From: JALHSW01 sp963720675
Lineage (GTDB): Bacteria; Actinomycetota; Acidimicrobiia; IMCC26256; PALSA-555
DNA length: 6,912 nucleotides
Reading direction: 5' to 3'
Assembly (NCBI GenBank): GCA_963720675.1
Contig: CAVRGH010000012.1
Span: 1 to 6,912, forward strand
Each line of letters opens with the position of its first letter. Within the stretch, counting starts at the first letter, position 1. The notes under the pieces are model-generated. The model searched no databases, was not told where the DNA came from, and worked only from the letters and a program-made list of their open reading frames with translations. Positions 1 through 6,441 of the stretch are shown piece after piece. Position numbers and translations under genes: made by a program.

Positions 1-27
1 CCCGCGAACTGGGCTGCTGAGCGACGA

Positions 28-1557
28 TCAGCCGCCCGCGGCCGGCGGCATTCGGTCGCGCAGCTCGCGCTTCAGCACCTTGCCAGACGGGTTCCGCGGG
101 AGCTCGTCGATGAGCACGACAGCCTTCGGGACCTTGAAGCGCGCGAGCTGCGAGCCACAGTGCTCGACGAGCTCGTCCGGCGTGATCGTTGCGGACGGGC
201 CGACCACGACGAAGGCGACCGGGACCTCGCCCCACCGGTCGTCGGGACGTCCGACCACGGCAACCTCGACGACGGCCTCGTGCTCGTAGAGCACACGCTC
301 GATCTCGGAGCTGGCGATGTTCTCGCCGCCGGACACGATCATGTCCTTGAGCCGATCGACGATGTAGACGTACCCGTCGTCGTCCTTGATGCCGACGTCT
401 CCCGTGTGGAACCAGCCACCCGCGAAGGCCGCACTCGTCGCGTCAGGATCCCGCCAGTAGCCCGTGAACACCTTCGGGCCCCGCAAGACCACCTCGCCAC
501 GCTCGCCGGCGGACAGTGAGGCCCCGCGCTCGTCCCAGATCTCGAGCTCGAGGTACTGACAGGGCCGCCCGACGCTCCCCAGCCTCGACAACGTGCTCGC
601 CCGGTCCAGGAAGGTGTCGCCCGACACCGTCTCGGTCAGGCCGTAGGCATCCGCGAACCACGCCGACGGAAAGGTCCGGAGCAGCCGTTCGACGAACGGG
701 ACCGGCATCTTCTCCCCGCCGGCGATCAGGAGCCGTACGGACGAGAGATCTCTCGCTCCGACGCCCGGGACCTCGAGGATCGCCCGCACCATCGCGGGAG
801 CGGCCCACACGACCGTCACCCGGGACCGCTCGATCTCGTCGACGACATGCTCGGCGTCGAACGCACGATGGATGATCGTGGTGGCGCCCACTGCGATCAT
901 CGAGGTGGTGACGAGGTCGAGCGCACCGACGTGGTACAGCGGCCCGCAGGCCAGACCGATGTCGGCGCTGGTGAAGCCGAGCTCGGTGACGTCCGCGTAG
1001 TTCTTCCACGCCAGGTTGGCGTGGGTGAGCATGACCCCCTTCGGCCGTCCGGTCGTCCCGGAGGTGTACATCAGCCGGTGGACGTCGTCAGCCTCCGCGT
1101 GGACGCGGGCGGGGCGAGCGGTCTGTTCGGCCAGATCGGAGAACCGCTCCCACCCGGCGGACCGCTCGGCCGAGATGCACACGCGGGTGAGGTCGGTCTC
1201 CAGGTCCCGGGTCGCTTCGTCCGCGAGCTCGAGGAGCTCGTCGCCGCACACGAGCGCGCGCGCCTGGGAGTGCTCGAGGATGAAGCGCAGCTCCGGTGCC
1301 GCGAGCCGCCAGTTGATCGGCATCGCGATCGCGCCGAGGTGGTTGGCCGCAAAGATCGTCGCCAGGAACTCGATGCAGTTGTACGAGAGCAACGCCACGA
1401 CGTCGCCGCGGCCGACGCCGCGTGCCTGGAACCCACCGGCCAGCGACGCGGACCACTCCGCCATCGCCTGATAGGTCACGACCTCGTCGTCGTGCACAGC
1501 GATGGGTGCGTCCGGCGTCCGGCTCGCGTGGTGCTCGAGCACACCGCACCAGCTCAT
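28..1557 (-). CDS. AMP-forming acyl-CoA synthetase (FadD-like, ANL superfamily)
   Basis: Activates a carboxylic acid with ATP to an acyl-adenylate and then transfers it to CoA; a cytosolic enzyme feeding beta-oxidation. Seen in the 509-residue product: the phosphate-binding loop TSGTTGRPKG at 165-174, YGLTET at 305-310, HTGD at 384-387, the hinge DRLKD at 401-405 followed by GGEN, and the C-terminal PSGK with the expected catalytic lysine K493. Length is normal and the gene looks intact. The substrate cannot be read from the sequence; medium-chain, aryl or ring-derived acids are all possible. It is the last gene of a minus-strand operon behind two SDRs. Start is uncertain: ATG at 1557 fits the usual N-terminus but has only a weak ribosome site. 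An in-frame GTG at 1569 (four residues longer) sits 5 nt after AGGGG and may be the true start. The open frame continues upstream inside the SDR gene, but that part is out-of-frame sequence of the neighbour. Confidence 0.93.
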   Translation of the reverse strand: MSWCGVLEHHASRTPDAPIAVHDDEVVTYQAMAEWSASLAGGFQARGVGRGDVVALLSYNCIEFLATIFAANHLGAIAMPINWRLAAPELRFILEHSQARALVCGDELLELADEATRDLETDLTRVCISAERSAGWERFSDLAEQTARPARVHAEADDVHRLMYTSGTTGRPKGVMLTHANLAWKNYADVTELGFTSADIGLACGPLYHVGALDLVTTSMIAVGATTIIHRAFDAEHVVDEIERSRVTVVWAAPAMVRAILEVPGVGARDLSSVRLLIAGGEKMPVPFVERLLRTFPSAWFADAYGLTETVSGDTFLDRASTLSRLGSVGRPCQYLELEIWDERGASLSAGERGEVVLRGPKVFTGYWRDPDATSAAFAGGWFHTGDVGIKDDDGYVYIVDRLKDMIVSGGENIASSEIERVLYEHEAVVEVAVVGRPDDRWGEVPVAFVVVGPSATITPDELVEHCGSQLARFKVPKAVVLIDELPRNPSGKVLKRELRDRMPPAAGG

Positions 1558-1569
1558 GTCCGACTGCAC

Positions 1570-1580
1570 GAGATCCCCTA
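1570..1580 (-). promoter_or_regulatory. Ribosome binding site overlapping upstream stop codon
   Basis: On the minus strand the TAG stop of the upstream SDR runs directly into GGG, giving TAGGGGATCTC before the GTG at 1569. The AGGGG element lies 5 nt before GTG and 17 nt before ATG 1557, so it favours the GTG start for the acyl-CoA synthetase. Its overlap with the stop codon suggests translational coupling. Seen in sequence; function inferred. Confidence 0.4.
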
Positions 1581-2324
1581 TGGCGCGGCGTAGCCGCCGT
1601 CGACGACGATCGCCGAGCCCGTCGTCCAGCGGGATGCGTCGCTCGCGAGGTACGAGTAGGCGCCGACCAGATCGGTCGGCGTGCCGAGCCCGAGCGGATG
1701 CTTGGCTGCGATCGCGTCGATCGCCTCCTGAGGAAGGTCTGCGTGGATCGTCGAGAGGAACGTCCCGGGGCACACACAGTTCACGCGGATACCGTCGCGG
1801 GCGTACTCGACCGCCGCGACCTTCGCGAGGTGGATGACCGCTGCTTTGGTCGCGCAGTACGGCGCGGCGTGCGACCACGCGGTGAGACCGGCGACCGAGG
1901 CAGTCAGGACGATCGACCCGGATCCCTGCGCGCGCATGACGGGGACCGCCGCCCGGATGCCGTTGACGGCGCCGAGGACGTTGACCCGGAAGGCGCGCTC
2001 CCAGTCCTCGGTCGCCAGGTTGTGGATCCGGCCGTTCGGCGCGAGTACCCCCGCGTTGCTGATCAGCACGTCGAGCCGACCGAATCGCTCCACCGCGAGC
2101 GCGACGACCGCTTCGACCTGCCTCACGTCGCTCACATCGGCGGGCAATGTCTCCACCGCCCCACGGTGCTCGGGCAAGCCGCCCACCGTGATCTCCAACG
2201 AGGCGTCGCTGACGTCGCTGAGCACGACATCCGTCTCGGGTGCGCCCGCGAACTGCGCAGAGAGCGCGGCGCCGAGCGTCCCGCCCGCGCCGGTGATCGC
2301 GACGACACGACGCGAGTCGCTCAT
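1578..2324 (-). CDS. Short-chain dehydrogenase/reductase (classical SDR, NAD-type)
   Basis: A 248-residue, full-length classical SDR, predicted to interconvert a secondary alcohol and a ketone in the cytosol. Seen: the cofactor-binding TGAGGTLG at 11-18, an aspartate (D37) at the end of the second beta strand that usually selects NAD(H) over NADP(H), an adenine-contacting D63, SNAG at 89-92, N115, catalytic S143, Y156 and K160 (YCATK), and a VDGGY C-terminus. The ATG at 2324 is 13 nt after the stop of the preceding SDR, with only a weak purine-rich GAGCGAGCGG element ahead of it. It is the middle gene of the SDR-SDR-acyl-CoA synthetase operon. Its C-terminal part (P-x-D-L-x-G-A-Y...L-A-S...A-S) resembles the adjacent SDR, so the two may be diverged duplicates. 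The substrate is unknown; the family is too broad to assign from sequence. Confidence 0.93.
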   Translation of the reverse strand: MSDSRRVVAITGAGGTLGAALSAQFAGAPETDVVLSDVSDASLEITVGGLPEHRGAVETLPADVSDVRQVEAVVALAVERFGRLDVLISNAGVLAPNGRIHNLATEDWERAFRVNVLGAVNGIRAAVPVMRAQGSGSIVLTASVAGLTAWSHAAPYCATKAAVIHLAKVAAVEYARDGIRVNCVCPGTFLSTIHADLPQEAIDAIAAKHPLGLGTPTDLVGAYSYLASDASRWTTGSAIVVDGGYAAP

Positions 2325-2337
2325 CTCGTCCGCTCGC

Positions 2338-3117
2338 TCATACGAGCAGGTACCCGCCGTCGACGTTGAGCACGGTGCCGGTCACGAACGCCGACGCCTC
2401 CGAGGCGAGGAACTGGTACGCGCCGGCGAGGTCGATGGGTGCACCCCAGCGCCCCTGCGCGGTGTGTTCGAGCACGCTCGCCTCGAGGTCGGGGCTCTGC
2501 TTCCAACGCTGGGCCAGCGGCGAGTCGAACCACCCCGGCGCCACGACGTTGACGGTGATCCCCGACGACGCGAGGTCGAGCGCGAGGCCCTTCGCCAGCC
2601 CGACGAGACCGGCCTTCGACGCGCTGTACGCCGCGAGGCCTTCGCGCGGCCGCTCTCCCAGGACCGACCCGGTGAAGATGATCCGCCCGCCGTCATCCAT
2701 GACCCGGACCGCGGCCCGGGCGCCGAGGAACGCTCCGGTGAGGTTCACGTCGAGGATCTCGCGCCAGACCGCCGGGTCGGTCTGGCGCGGTCCGGCCAGG
2801 ACCGGCGAGATCCCGGCGTTGCAGATCCACACGTCGACGCCACCCCACTCGGCGGTGGTGGCGTCTGCGACCGCCTCGTTGAACGCGGCGTCGGTCACCT
2901 CGCCGCTGAGCACGAGCGACGGGCCCGGGAGCTCGGCGGCGACCGCCTTGAGGTCGGCCTCGGTCCGCGCCACCAGCGTGACCCGGGCGCCGCCCTGTGA
3001 GAACGCGTGCGCGAGCAACCGACCGAGGCCCCGGCTGGCACCGGTGATCACCACCCGCTTGCCGCTCACCTCCGCGACGCCGGCGAAGGACTCGGGGATC
3101 TCGATCTGCTCGGGCAT
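2338..3117 (-). CDS. Short-chain dehydrogenase/reductase (classical SDR, NADP-type)
   Basis: A 259-residue classical SDR with a short extension of about 20 residues before the Rossmann fold. Seen: TGASRGLG at 25-32, with R51 after the second beta strand (VART), which together with S28/R29 points to NADP(H); CNAG at 99-102; N125; catalytic S151, Y164 and K168 (YSASK); and the terminal VDGGY. It has the full tetrad and should be active. The chosen ATG at 3117 follows a good ribosome site, AGGGAAGG, with 3 nt between. The frame stays open far upstream, but that stretch is antisense to the ThDP enzyme gene and is not coding. This is the first gene of the minus-strand operon, divergent from the E1 fusion gene, so both probably respond to one regulator. 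It likely reduces or oxidises a pathway ketone or alcohol; the substrate is not identifiable. Confidence 0.93.
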   Translation of the reverse strand: MPEQIEIPESFAGVAEVSGKRVVITGASRGLGRLLAHAFSQGGARVTLVARTEADLKAVAAELPGPSLVLSGEVTDAAFNEAVADATTAEWGGVDVWICNAGISPVLAGPRQTDPAVWREILDVNLTGAFLGARAAVRVMDDGGRIIFTGSVLGERPREGLAAYSASKAGLVGLAKGLALDLASSGITVNVVAPGWFDSPLAQRWKQSPDLEASVLEHTAQGRWGAPIDLAGAYQFLASEASAFVTGTVLNVDGGYLLV

Positions 3118-3174
3118 CGCCCTTCCCTGCTTCCACACCCCGGGCTTTGTACCGACCGGTACGATACACGTCCC
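3118..3174. promoter_or_regulatory. Divergent promoter region
   Basis: This 57-bp segment is the only non-coding DNA between the divergent SDR operon and the E1 fusion gene, so it must hold the nearest promoters for both. Seen: the SDR ribosome site AGGGAAGG (3121-3128, minus strand), an inverted repeat at 3149-3162, and a possible minus-10 TACGAT (3160-3165, plus strand) whose reverse-strand neighbour TATCGT (3161-3166) could serve the other direction. No convincing minus-35 is visible on either strand, which is common in actinobacteria. Promoter assignments are inference. Confidence 0.55.
3149..3162. promoter_or_regulatory. Perfect inverted repeat, candidate TetR-type operator
   Basis: GTACCG-AC-CGGTAC is a perfect 6-bp inverted repeat with a 2-bp spacer, centred in the short divergent intergenic region. 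Its right arm overlaps the possible minus-10 element of the E1 gene. A palindrome placed between divergent catabolic genes is the usual arrangement for a TetR- or MarR-type repressor site controlling both directions. No regulator gene is in the window, so the binding protein is unknown. The repeat is seen; the operator role is inferred. Confidence 0.5.
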
Positions 3175-5139
3175 ATGTTCAGCGACGCCGAGATCCTCGA
3201 GATGCACCGGCGGATGCTCGTGATCCGCGGGTTCGAGGAGCGGGTCTCGACGCTCTACCGCGACGGCGAGGTCCCCGGATTCGTGCATCTCTCGATCGGC
3301 CAGGAAGCGTCGGCAGTCGGCGGGTGCTGGCCGCTCGCCCCGACGGACGTGATCACCTCCACCCACCGCGGCCACGGTCACTGCCTCGCGAAGGGCCTGG
3401 AGCCCCTGGGGATGTTCGCCGAGCTCATGGGCAAGGACCAGGGCACGAACCGCGGGCGCGGCGGTTCGATGCACATCGCCGATCCGGCGATCGGCATCTT
3501 CGGCGCCAACGGGATCGTGGGTGCCGGTCTGCCGATCGCCGCGGGCGCCGCGACCGCGGCACAGCTGCGACTCGACGGCAGCGTCGCGGTCGCGTTCTTC
3601 GGCGACGGCGCGGTGGCCCACGGCACCTTCCACGAGGCGATCAACCTCGCGGCCGTCTGGGCGCTGCCGGTGATCTTCTTCTGCGAGAACAACGGCTACG
3701 CCGAGTTCTCGCCGGTATCGACCCAGCATGCGGCATCGCTCGAGCAGCGCGCCGCCGGGTACGGCGTCGACTACATCGGGGTCGACGGCAACGACGTCGT
3801 GGCCACCGCAACGACGATGCGCGAGGTCGTCGAGGGGACGCGCGCCGCAGGTGGCCCCGTCGTCGTGGAGGCAACCACCTACCGGTGGCACGGCCACTAC
3901 GAGGGCGACCCCGAGCGCTACCGATCGACGGAGGAGCGCGAGGAGTGGGCCGCTCGCGACCCGTTGCTCATCAACGCGCGTCGGCTCCGATCGGCGGGGG
4001 TCACGGACGACACGCTCGACTCCCTGCAGTCCGAGGTCGCAGACGAGCTCGACGCGGCCGTCGAGGCGGCTCGTCTGCTGGCCGCACCCGCGGCTGCAAC
4101 GCTGACGGACTTCGTGACCCGTCCGCGACCCGAACGCCCCGAACCGCCGGCACCAACCGCCGACGCGCCGGTGTTCCGCACCATGGACGCGATCCGCACT
4201 GCGCTCGAAGTCGAGCTCGTCGGCGACGAGCGCGTGTTCGTCGCGGGGATCGACGTCGCCGCCGGCGGCAACGTGTTCGGCCTGACGCGCGGCCTGCACG
4301 ACCGCTTCGGTGATCGGATCCGTGACACGCCCATCTCCGAGAGTGCGATCGTCGGCCTGGGCGTGGGCGCCGCGATGGCCGGCATGCGGCCGGTCGTCGA
4401 GCTGATGTACCTCGACTTCCTCGGCGTCTGCCTCGACCAGCTGCTGAACCAGGCCGCGAAGCTGCCGTTCATGACCGGCGGCGCCGCGCAGATGGCGTTG
4501 ACCGTCCGAACCCAGTTCGGCGCCGGGCGCTCCTCCGGGAGCCAGCACTCGCAGAGCCTCGAGGCGCTGCTCGCGCACATCCCCGGGCTGAGCGTCGTCA
4601 TGCCGTCGACCCCGGCCGATACGTACGGGCTGTTGCGCGCGGCGATCCAGGACCCGAACCCCGTCGTCTTCATCGAGAACCGGCTGCTCTACGGCATGAA
4701 GGGACCGCAGCCGCCGACCGACCACATCGTCCCTATCGGGAAGTCGGCGGTCGTGCGCCCCGGCCGCGACGTCACCGTCGTGTCGGTCTCACGAATGGTG
4801 TACGAGGCGCTCGCCGCGGCCGAGCACCTCGCCGGCGACGGCATCTCCGTCGAGGTGATCGACCTGCGCACCGTCGCACCGCTCGACATGGCACCGATCC
4901 TCGACTCGGTGCACAAGACGAGCCGGCTCCTGATCGCCCACGAGGCCGTCGTCCCGTTCGGCATCGGTGCCGAGATCGCGGCCACCGTCGCCCGCGAGGG
5001 CTTCTGGGATCTCGACGCGCCGATCGAACGGATCGGTGCCGCGCCGACGCCGCCTCCCTACGCGCCGGTGCTCGAACACGCGTGGCTGCCTGACCGCGAC
5101 GACATCGCCGACGGGATCCGCCGCCTCTCTGCGATCTAA
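3175..5139 (+). CDS. Fused alpha-beta ThDP-dependent 2-oxoacid/acetoin dehydrogenase E1
   Basis: A 654-residue enzyme joining both E1 subunits in one chain. Residues 1 to about 315 match E1-alpha: IGQEA at 41-45, THRGHGH at 63-69, GRGGSMHIAD at 94-103 (close to acetoin dehydrogenase alpha), the ThDP-Mg motif GDGA at 143-146 ending in ENN at 171-173, and YRWHGH at 236-241. A proline/alanine-rich linker covers about 303-333. Residues 334-654 match E1-beta: DTPISE with the cofactor-activating E389, QHSQ with H458, and IENRLLYG at 500-507. The ThDP and catalytic residues are present, so it should be active. One oddity is GIDV at 358-361, where most E1-beta chains have G-E-D/E-V. Known chemistry is decarboxylation of 2-oxoacids or cleavage of acyloins, passing the acyl group to a lipoyl E2; no E2 or E3 gene is in the window. 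ATG 3175 lacks a ribosome site, so the mRNA may be leaderless. The exact substrate is unknown. Confidence 0.92.
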   Translation: MFSDAEILEMHRRMLVIRGFEERVSTLYRDGEVPGFVHLSIGQEASAVGGCWPLAPTDVITSTHRGHGHCLAKGLEPLGMFAELMGKDQGTNRGRGGSMHIADPAIGIFGANGIVGAGLPIAAGAATAAQLRLDGSVAVAFFGDGAVAHGTFHEAINLAAVWALPVIFFCENNGYAEFSPVSTQHAASLEQRAAGYGVDYIGVDGNDVVATATTMREVVEGTRAAGGPVVVEATTYRWHGHYEGDPERYRSTEEREEWAARDPLLINARRLRSAGVTDDTLDSLQSEVADELDAAVEAARLLAAPAAATLTDFVTRPRPERPEPPAPTADAPVFRTMDAIRTALEVELVGDERVFVAGIDVAAGGNVFGLTRGLHDRFGDRIRDTPISESAIVGLGVGAAMAGMRPVVELMYLDFLGVCLDQLLNQAAKLPFMTGGAAQMALTVRTQFGAGRSSGSQHSQSLEALLAHIPGLSVVMPSTPADTYGLLRAAIQDPNPVVFIENRLLYGMKGPQPPTDHIVPIGKSAVVRPGRDVTVVSVSRMVYEALAAAEHLAGDGISVEVIDLRTVAPLDMAPILDSVHKTSRLLIAHEAVVPFGIGAEIAATVAREGFWDLDAPIERIGAAPTPPPYAPVLEHAWLPDRDDIADGIRRLSAI

Positions 5140-5149
5140 CCGGCAGGCG

Positions 5150-5176
5150 GGCCGACCGCGTCCGTAGCGGTCAGCC
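5150..5176. terminator. Candidate bidirectional hairpin terminator
   Basis: Between the convergent stop codons (5139 plus, 5171 minus) lies a 10-bp stem with one mismatch, arms 5150-5159 and 5167-5176, around the 7-nt loop GTCCGTA. The core GACCGC/GCGGTC pairing is perfect. The right arm covers the P450 stop codon. There is no T tract on either side, so it is not a classical intrinsic terminator, but U-less hairpins are often proposed in high-GC actinobacteria. The stem is seen; the role is inferred from the convergent position. Confidence 0.4.
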
Positions 5177-6370
5177 GACGCGGACGGGCATCGTCTCCCA
5201 GCCGCGCACCGTCGACGTGGGTGCGAGCTCGATGCCGTCGGTGTCGACCTCCCAGTCGGGGAACCGGTCGAGCACCTCGTCGAGCGCCACCCGCCCTTCC
5301 AGGCGAGCAAGGGCGGCGCCGAGGCAGAAGTGCAACCCGTAGCCGAAGGTGAGGTGTGCCCCCTCGTCGCGGTGGATGTCGAAGCGGTCGGGTTCGGTCC
5401 ACCGACGCTCGTCACGGTTCCCGGAGCCGATGAGCAGCAACATCGCGGCACCCGCCGGCACCGTGGTTCCGTAGTACTCGACGTCGCGAGCGACGCAGCG
5501 AGCGATGTGCGGGCCGGTCGGTTCGAAGCGGAGCGTCTCGTCGATCGCGCGCGCGATCAGCGATCGGTCCGCGACGATCTGGCGACGCTGGTCGGGATGG
5601 TCGCCCAGCACCTTGCCCAGCCATCCGATGAGCCGTCCGGTGGTCTCGTTCCCCGCACCCGCGACGACCTCCGTGTAGACGAGCGCCTCCTCGCGCGTGA
5701 GCGTCCGCACTTCGCCGGTCTCGTCCTCGAACTCGGTGGTCAGCAACGCCGTCATGAGGTCGTCGGATGGGTGCTCGGCGCGCCAGTCGATGTAGTCGGC
5801 GAACCGGGAACCGTTGATCATGTTGCCTTCCTCGACCTGCATCGGACTACCCGGGTCGGTGCGCAGCTTCCTGTCCTCGCCGTCGCGGATGGCGGTCTGG
5901 TCCGACTCGGGGATGCCCAGGAGCATGCCGATCACTCGCATCGGCATCTGCGCGCCGAGGTCCTTCACGAAGTCGAAGCGATCTGCGCCCACGAGCGGGT
6001 CGAGGCACGAGGCGCAGTACGCGCGTACCCGCTCCTCGAGCGCGGTCATCCGCTTCGGCGTGAACACCCGCGACATGAGTCCGCGGTGCTGCGTGTGGAT
6101 GGGAGGGTCCTCCCAGAGGATCACGCCGCCGGGGAGATCCACCCCGGACTGGACGACCTCGAGGATGTCGCCCCGAGCGGACGAGAACACCTGCCAGTCG
6201 ACGAGTGCCTGCTCGACGTCCGAATGACGGGACAGGGCCCAGAGGTCGAAGCGGTCGTTGTAGTAGATGGGTGCCTCATCACGCAGGCGCCGGAACGTCG
6301 GGTACGGGTCCGCGTTGATGCCGACGTCGTACGGGTCGTAGGAGACACTGCGCTCGCCGGCGATCGTCAT
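5171..6370 (-). CDS. Cytochrome P450 monooxygenase (soluble bacterial type)
   Basis: A 399-residue P450 of normal bacterial length, predicted to insert one oxygen atom from O2 into a hydrophobic substrate using two electrons from a ferredoxin and its reductase. Seen: a C-helix HxxxR (H92, R96), the oxygen-activating I-helix AGAGNETT at 237-244, the K-helix ExxR (E278, R281), and the heme loop FGYGLHFCLG at 342-351 with the cysteine ligand C349. There is no signal peptide or membrane anchor, so it is cytosolic. The ATG at 6370 is 9 nt after a strong GAGGAG ribosome site (6380-6385). It lies 71 bp downstream of a FabG-like SDR on the same strand and converges on the E1 fusion gene. No ferredoxin or reductase gene is in the window. 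I cannot assign a CYP family. A role as the initial hydroxylase of the local catabolic pathway is inferred from context. Confidence 0.95.
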   Translation of the reverse strand: MTIAGERSVSYDPYDVGINADPYPTFRRLRDEAPIYYNDRFDLWALSRHSDVEQALVDWQVFSSARGDILEVVQSGVDLPGGVILWEDPPIHTQHRGLMSRVFTPKRMTALEERVRAYCASCLDPLVGADRFDFVKDLGAQMPMRVIGMLLGIPESDQTAIRDGEDRKLRTDPGSPMQVEEGNMINGSRFADYIDWRAEHPSDDLMTALLTTEFEDETGEVRTLTREEALVYTEVVAGAGNETTGRLIGWLGKVLGDHPDQRRQIVADRSLIARAIDETLRFEPTGPHIARCVARDVEYYGTTVPAGAAMLLLIGSGNRDERRWTEPDRFDIHRDEGAHLTFGYGLHFCLGAALARLEGRVALDEVLDRFPDWEVDTDGIELAPTSTVRGWETMPVRVG

Positions 6371-6379
6371 GCTGCGAAG

Positions 6380-6385
6380 CTCCTC
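6380..6385 (-). promoter_or_regulatory. Ribosome binding site of the P450 gene
   Basis: GAGGAG on the minus strand, 9 nt before the ATG at 6370. This is the strongest Shine-Dalgarno match in the window and fixes the P450 start, which also fits the usual P450 N-terminus (the DPYPTFRRLR segment begins at residue 21). Confidence 0.7.
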
Positions 6386-6389
6386 ACTT

Positions 6390-6405
6390 CGACGGGGCGC
6401 CGTCG
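6390..6405. repeat. Intercistronic perfect inverted repeat (CGACGG-GGCG-CCGTCG)
   Basis: A perfect 6-bp stem with a 4-nt loop lies in the 71-bp gap between the SDR stop (6442) and the P450 start (6370), ending 4 nt before the P450 ribosome site. In the transcript it would form a compact GC-rich hairpin. It could tune relative expression, act as weak attenuation, or be chance in such GC-rich DNA. No operator family is recognised. Confidence 0.35.
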
Positions 6406-6441
6406 TCGTCCTGTTTCCGGGCGACCGGCGCGGTGCCAGGG

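Noticed and set aside
1..27. Possible tail of a neighbouring gene at the left edge (a TGA lies at 18-20 on the plus strand)
   Set aside because: Too little sequence to tell coding from spacer; only about six codons would be visible.
1570..1878. Upstream in-frame extension of the acyl-CoA synthetase into the SDR gene
   Set aside because: The extra residues are low-complexity Arg/Gly/Asp-rich and overlap a clear SDR coding region; family N-termini begin near the ATG at 1557 or GTG at 1569.
847..2369. Long plus-strand open frames across the acyl-CoA synthetase and SDR genes
   Set aside because: They are composition shadows of GC-rich coding DNA: no recognisable domains, biased composition, and no ribosome sites supporting them.
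3007..3174. Plus-strand extension of the E1 gene upstream of 3175
   Set aside because: It is antisense to the start of the divergent SDR and does not resemble E1 N-termini; homologous sequence begins shortly after M1 at 3175.
3118..4725. Very long open minus-strand frame antisense to the E1 fusion gene, continuous with the second SDR
   Set aside because: It has no domain signature, is rich in Arg, Gly and Asp as expected from reading GC-rich DNA antisense, and the SDR has its own ATG with a good ribosome site at 3117.
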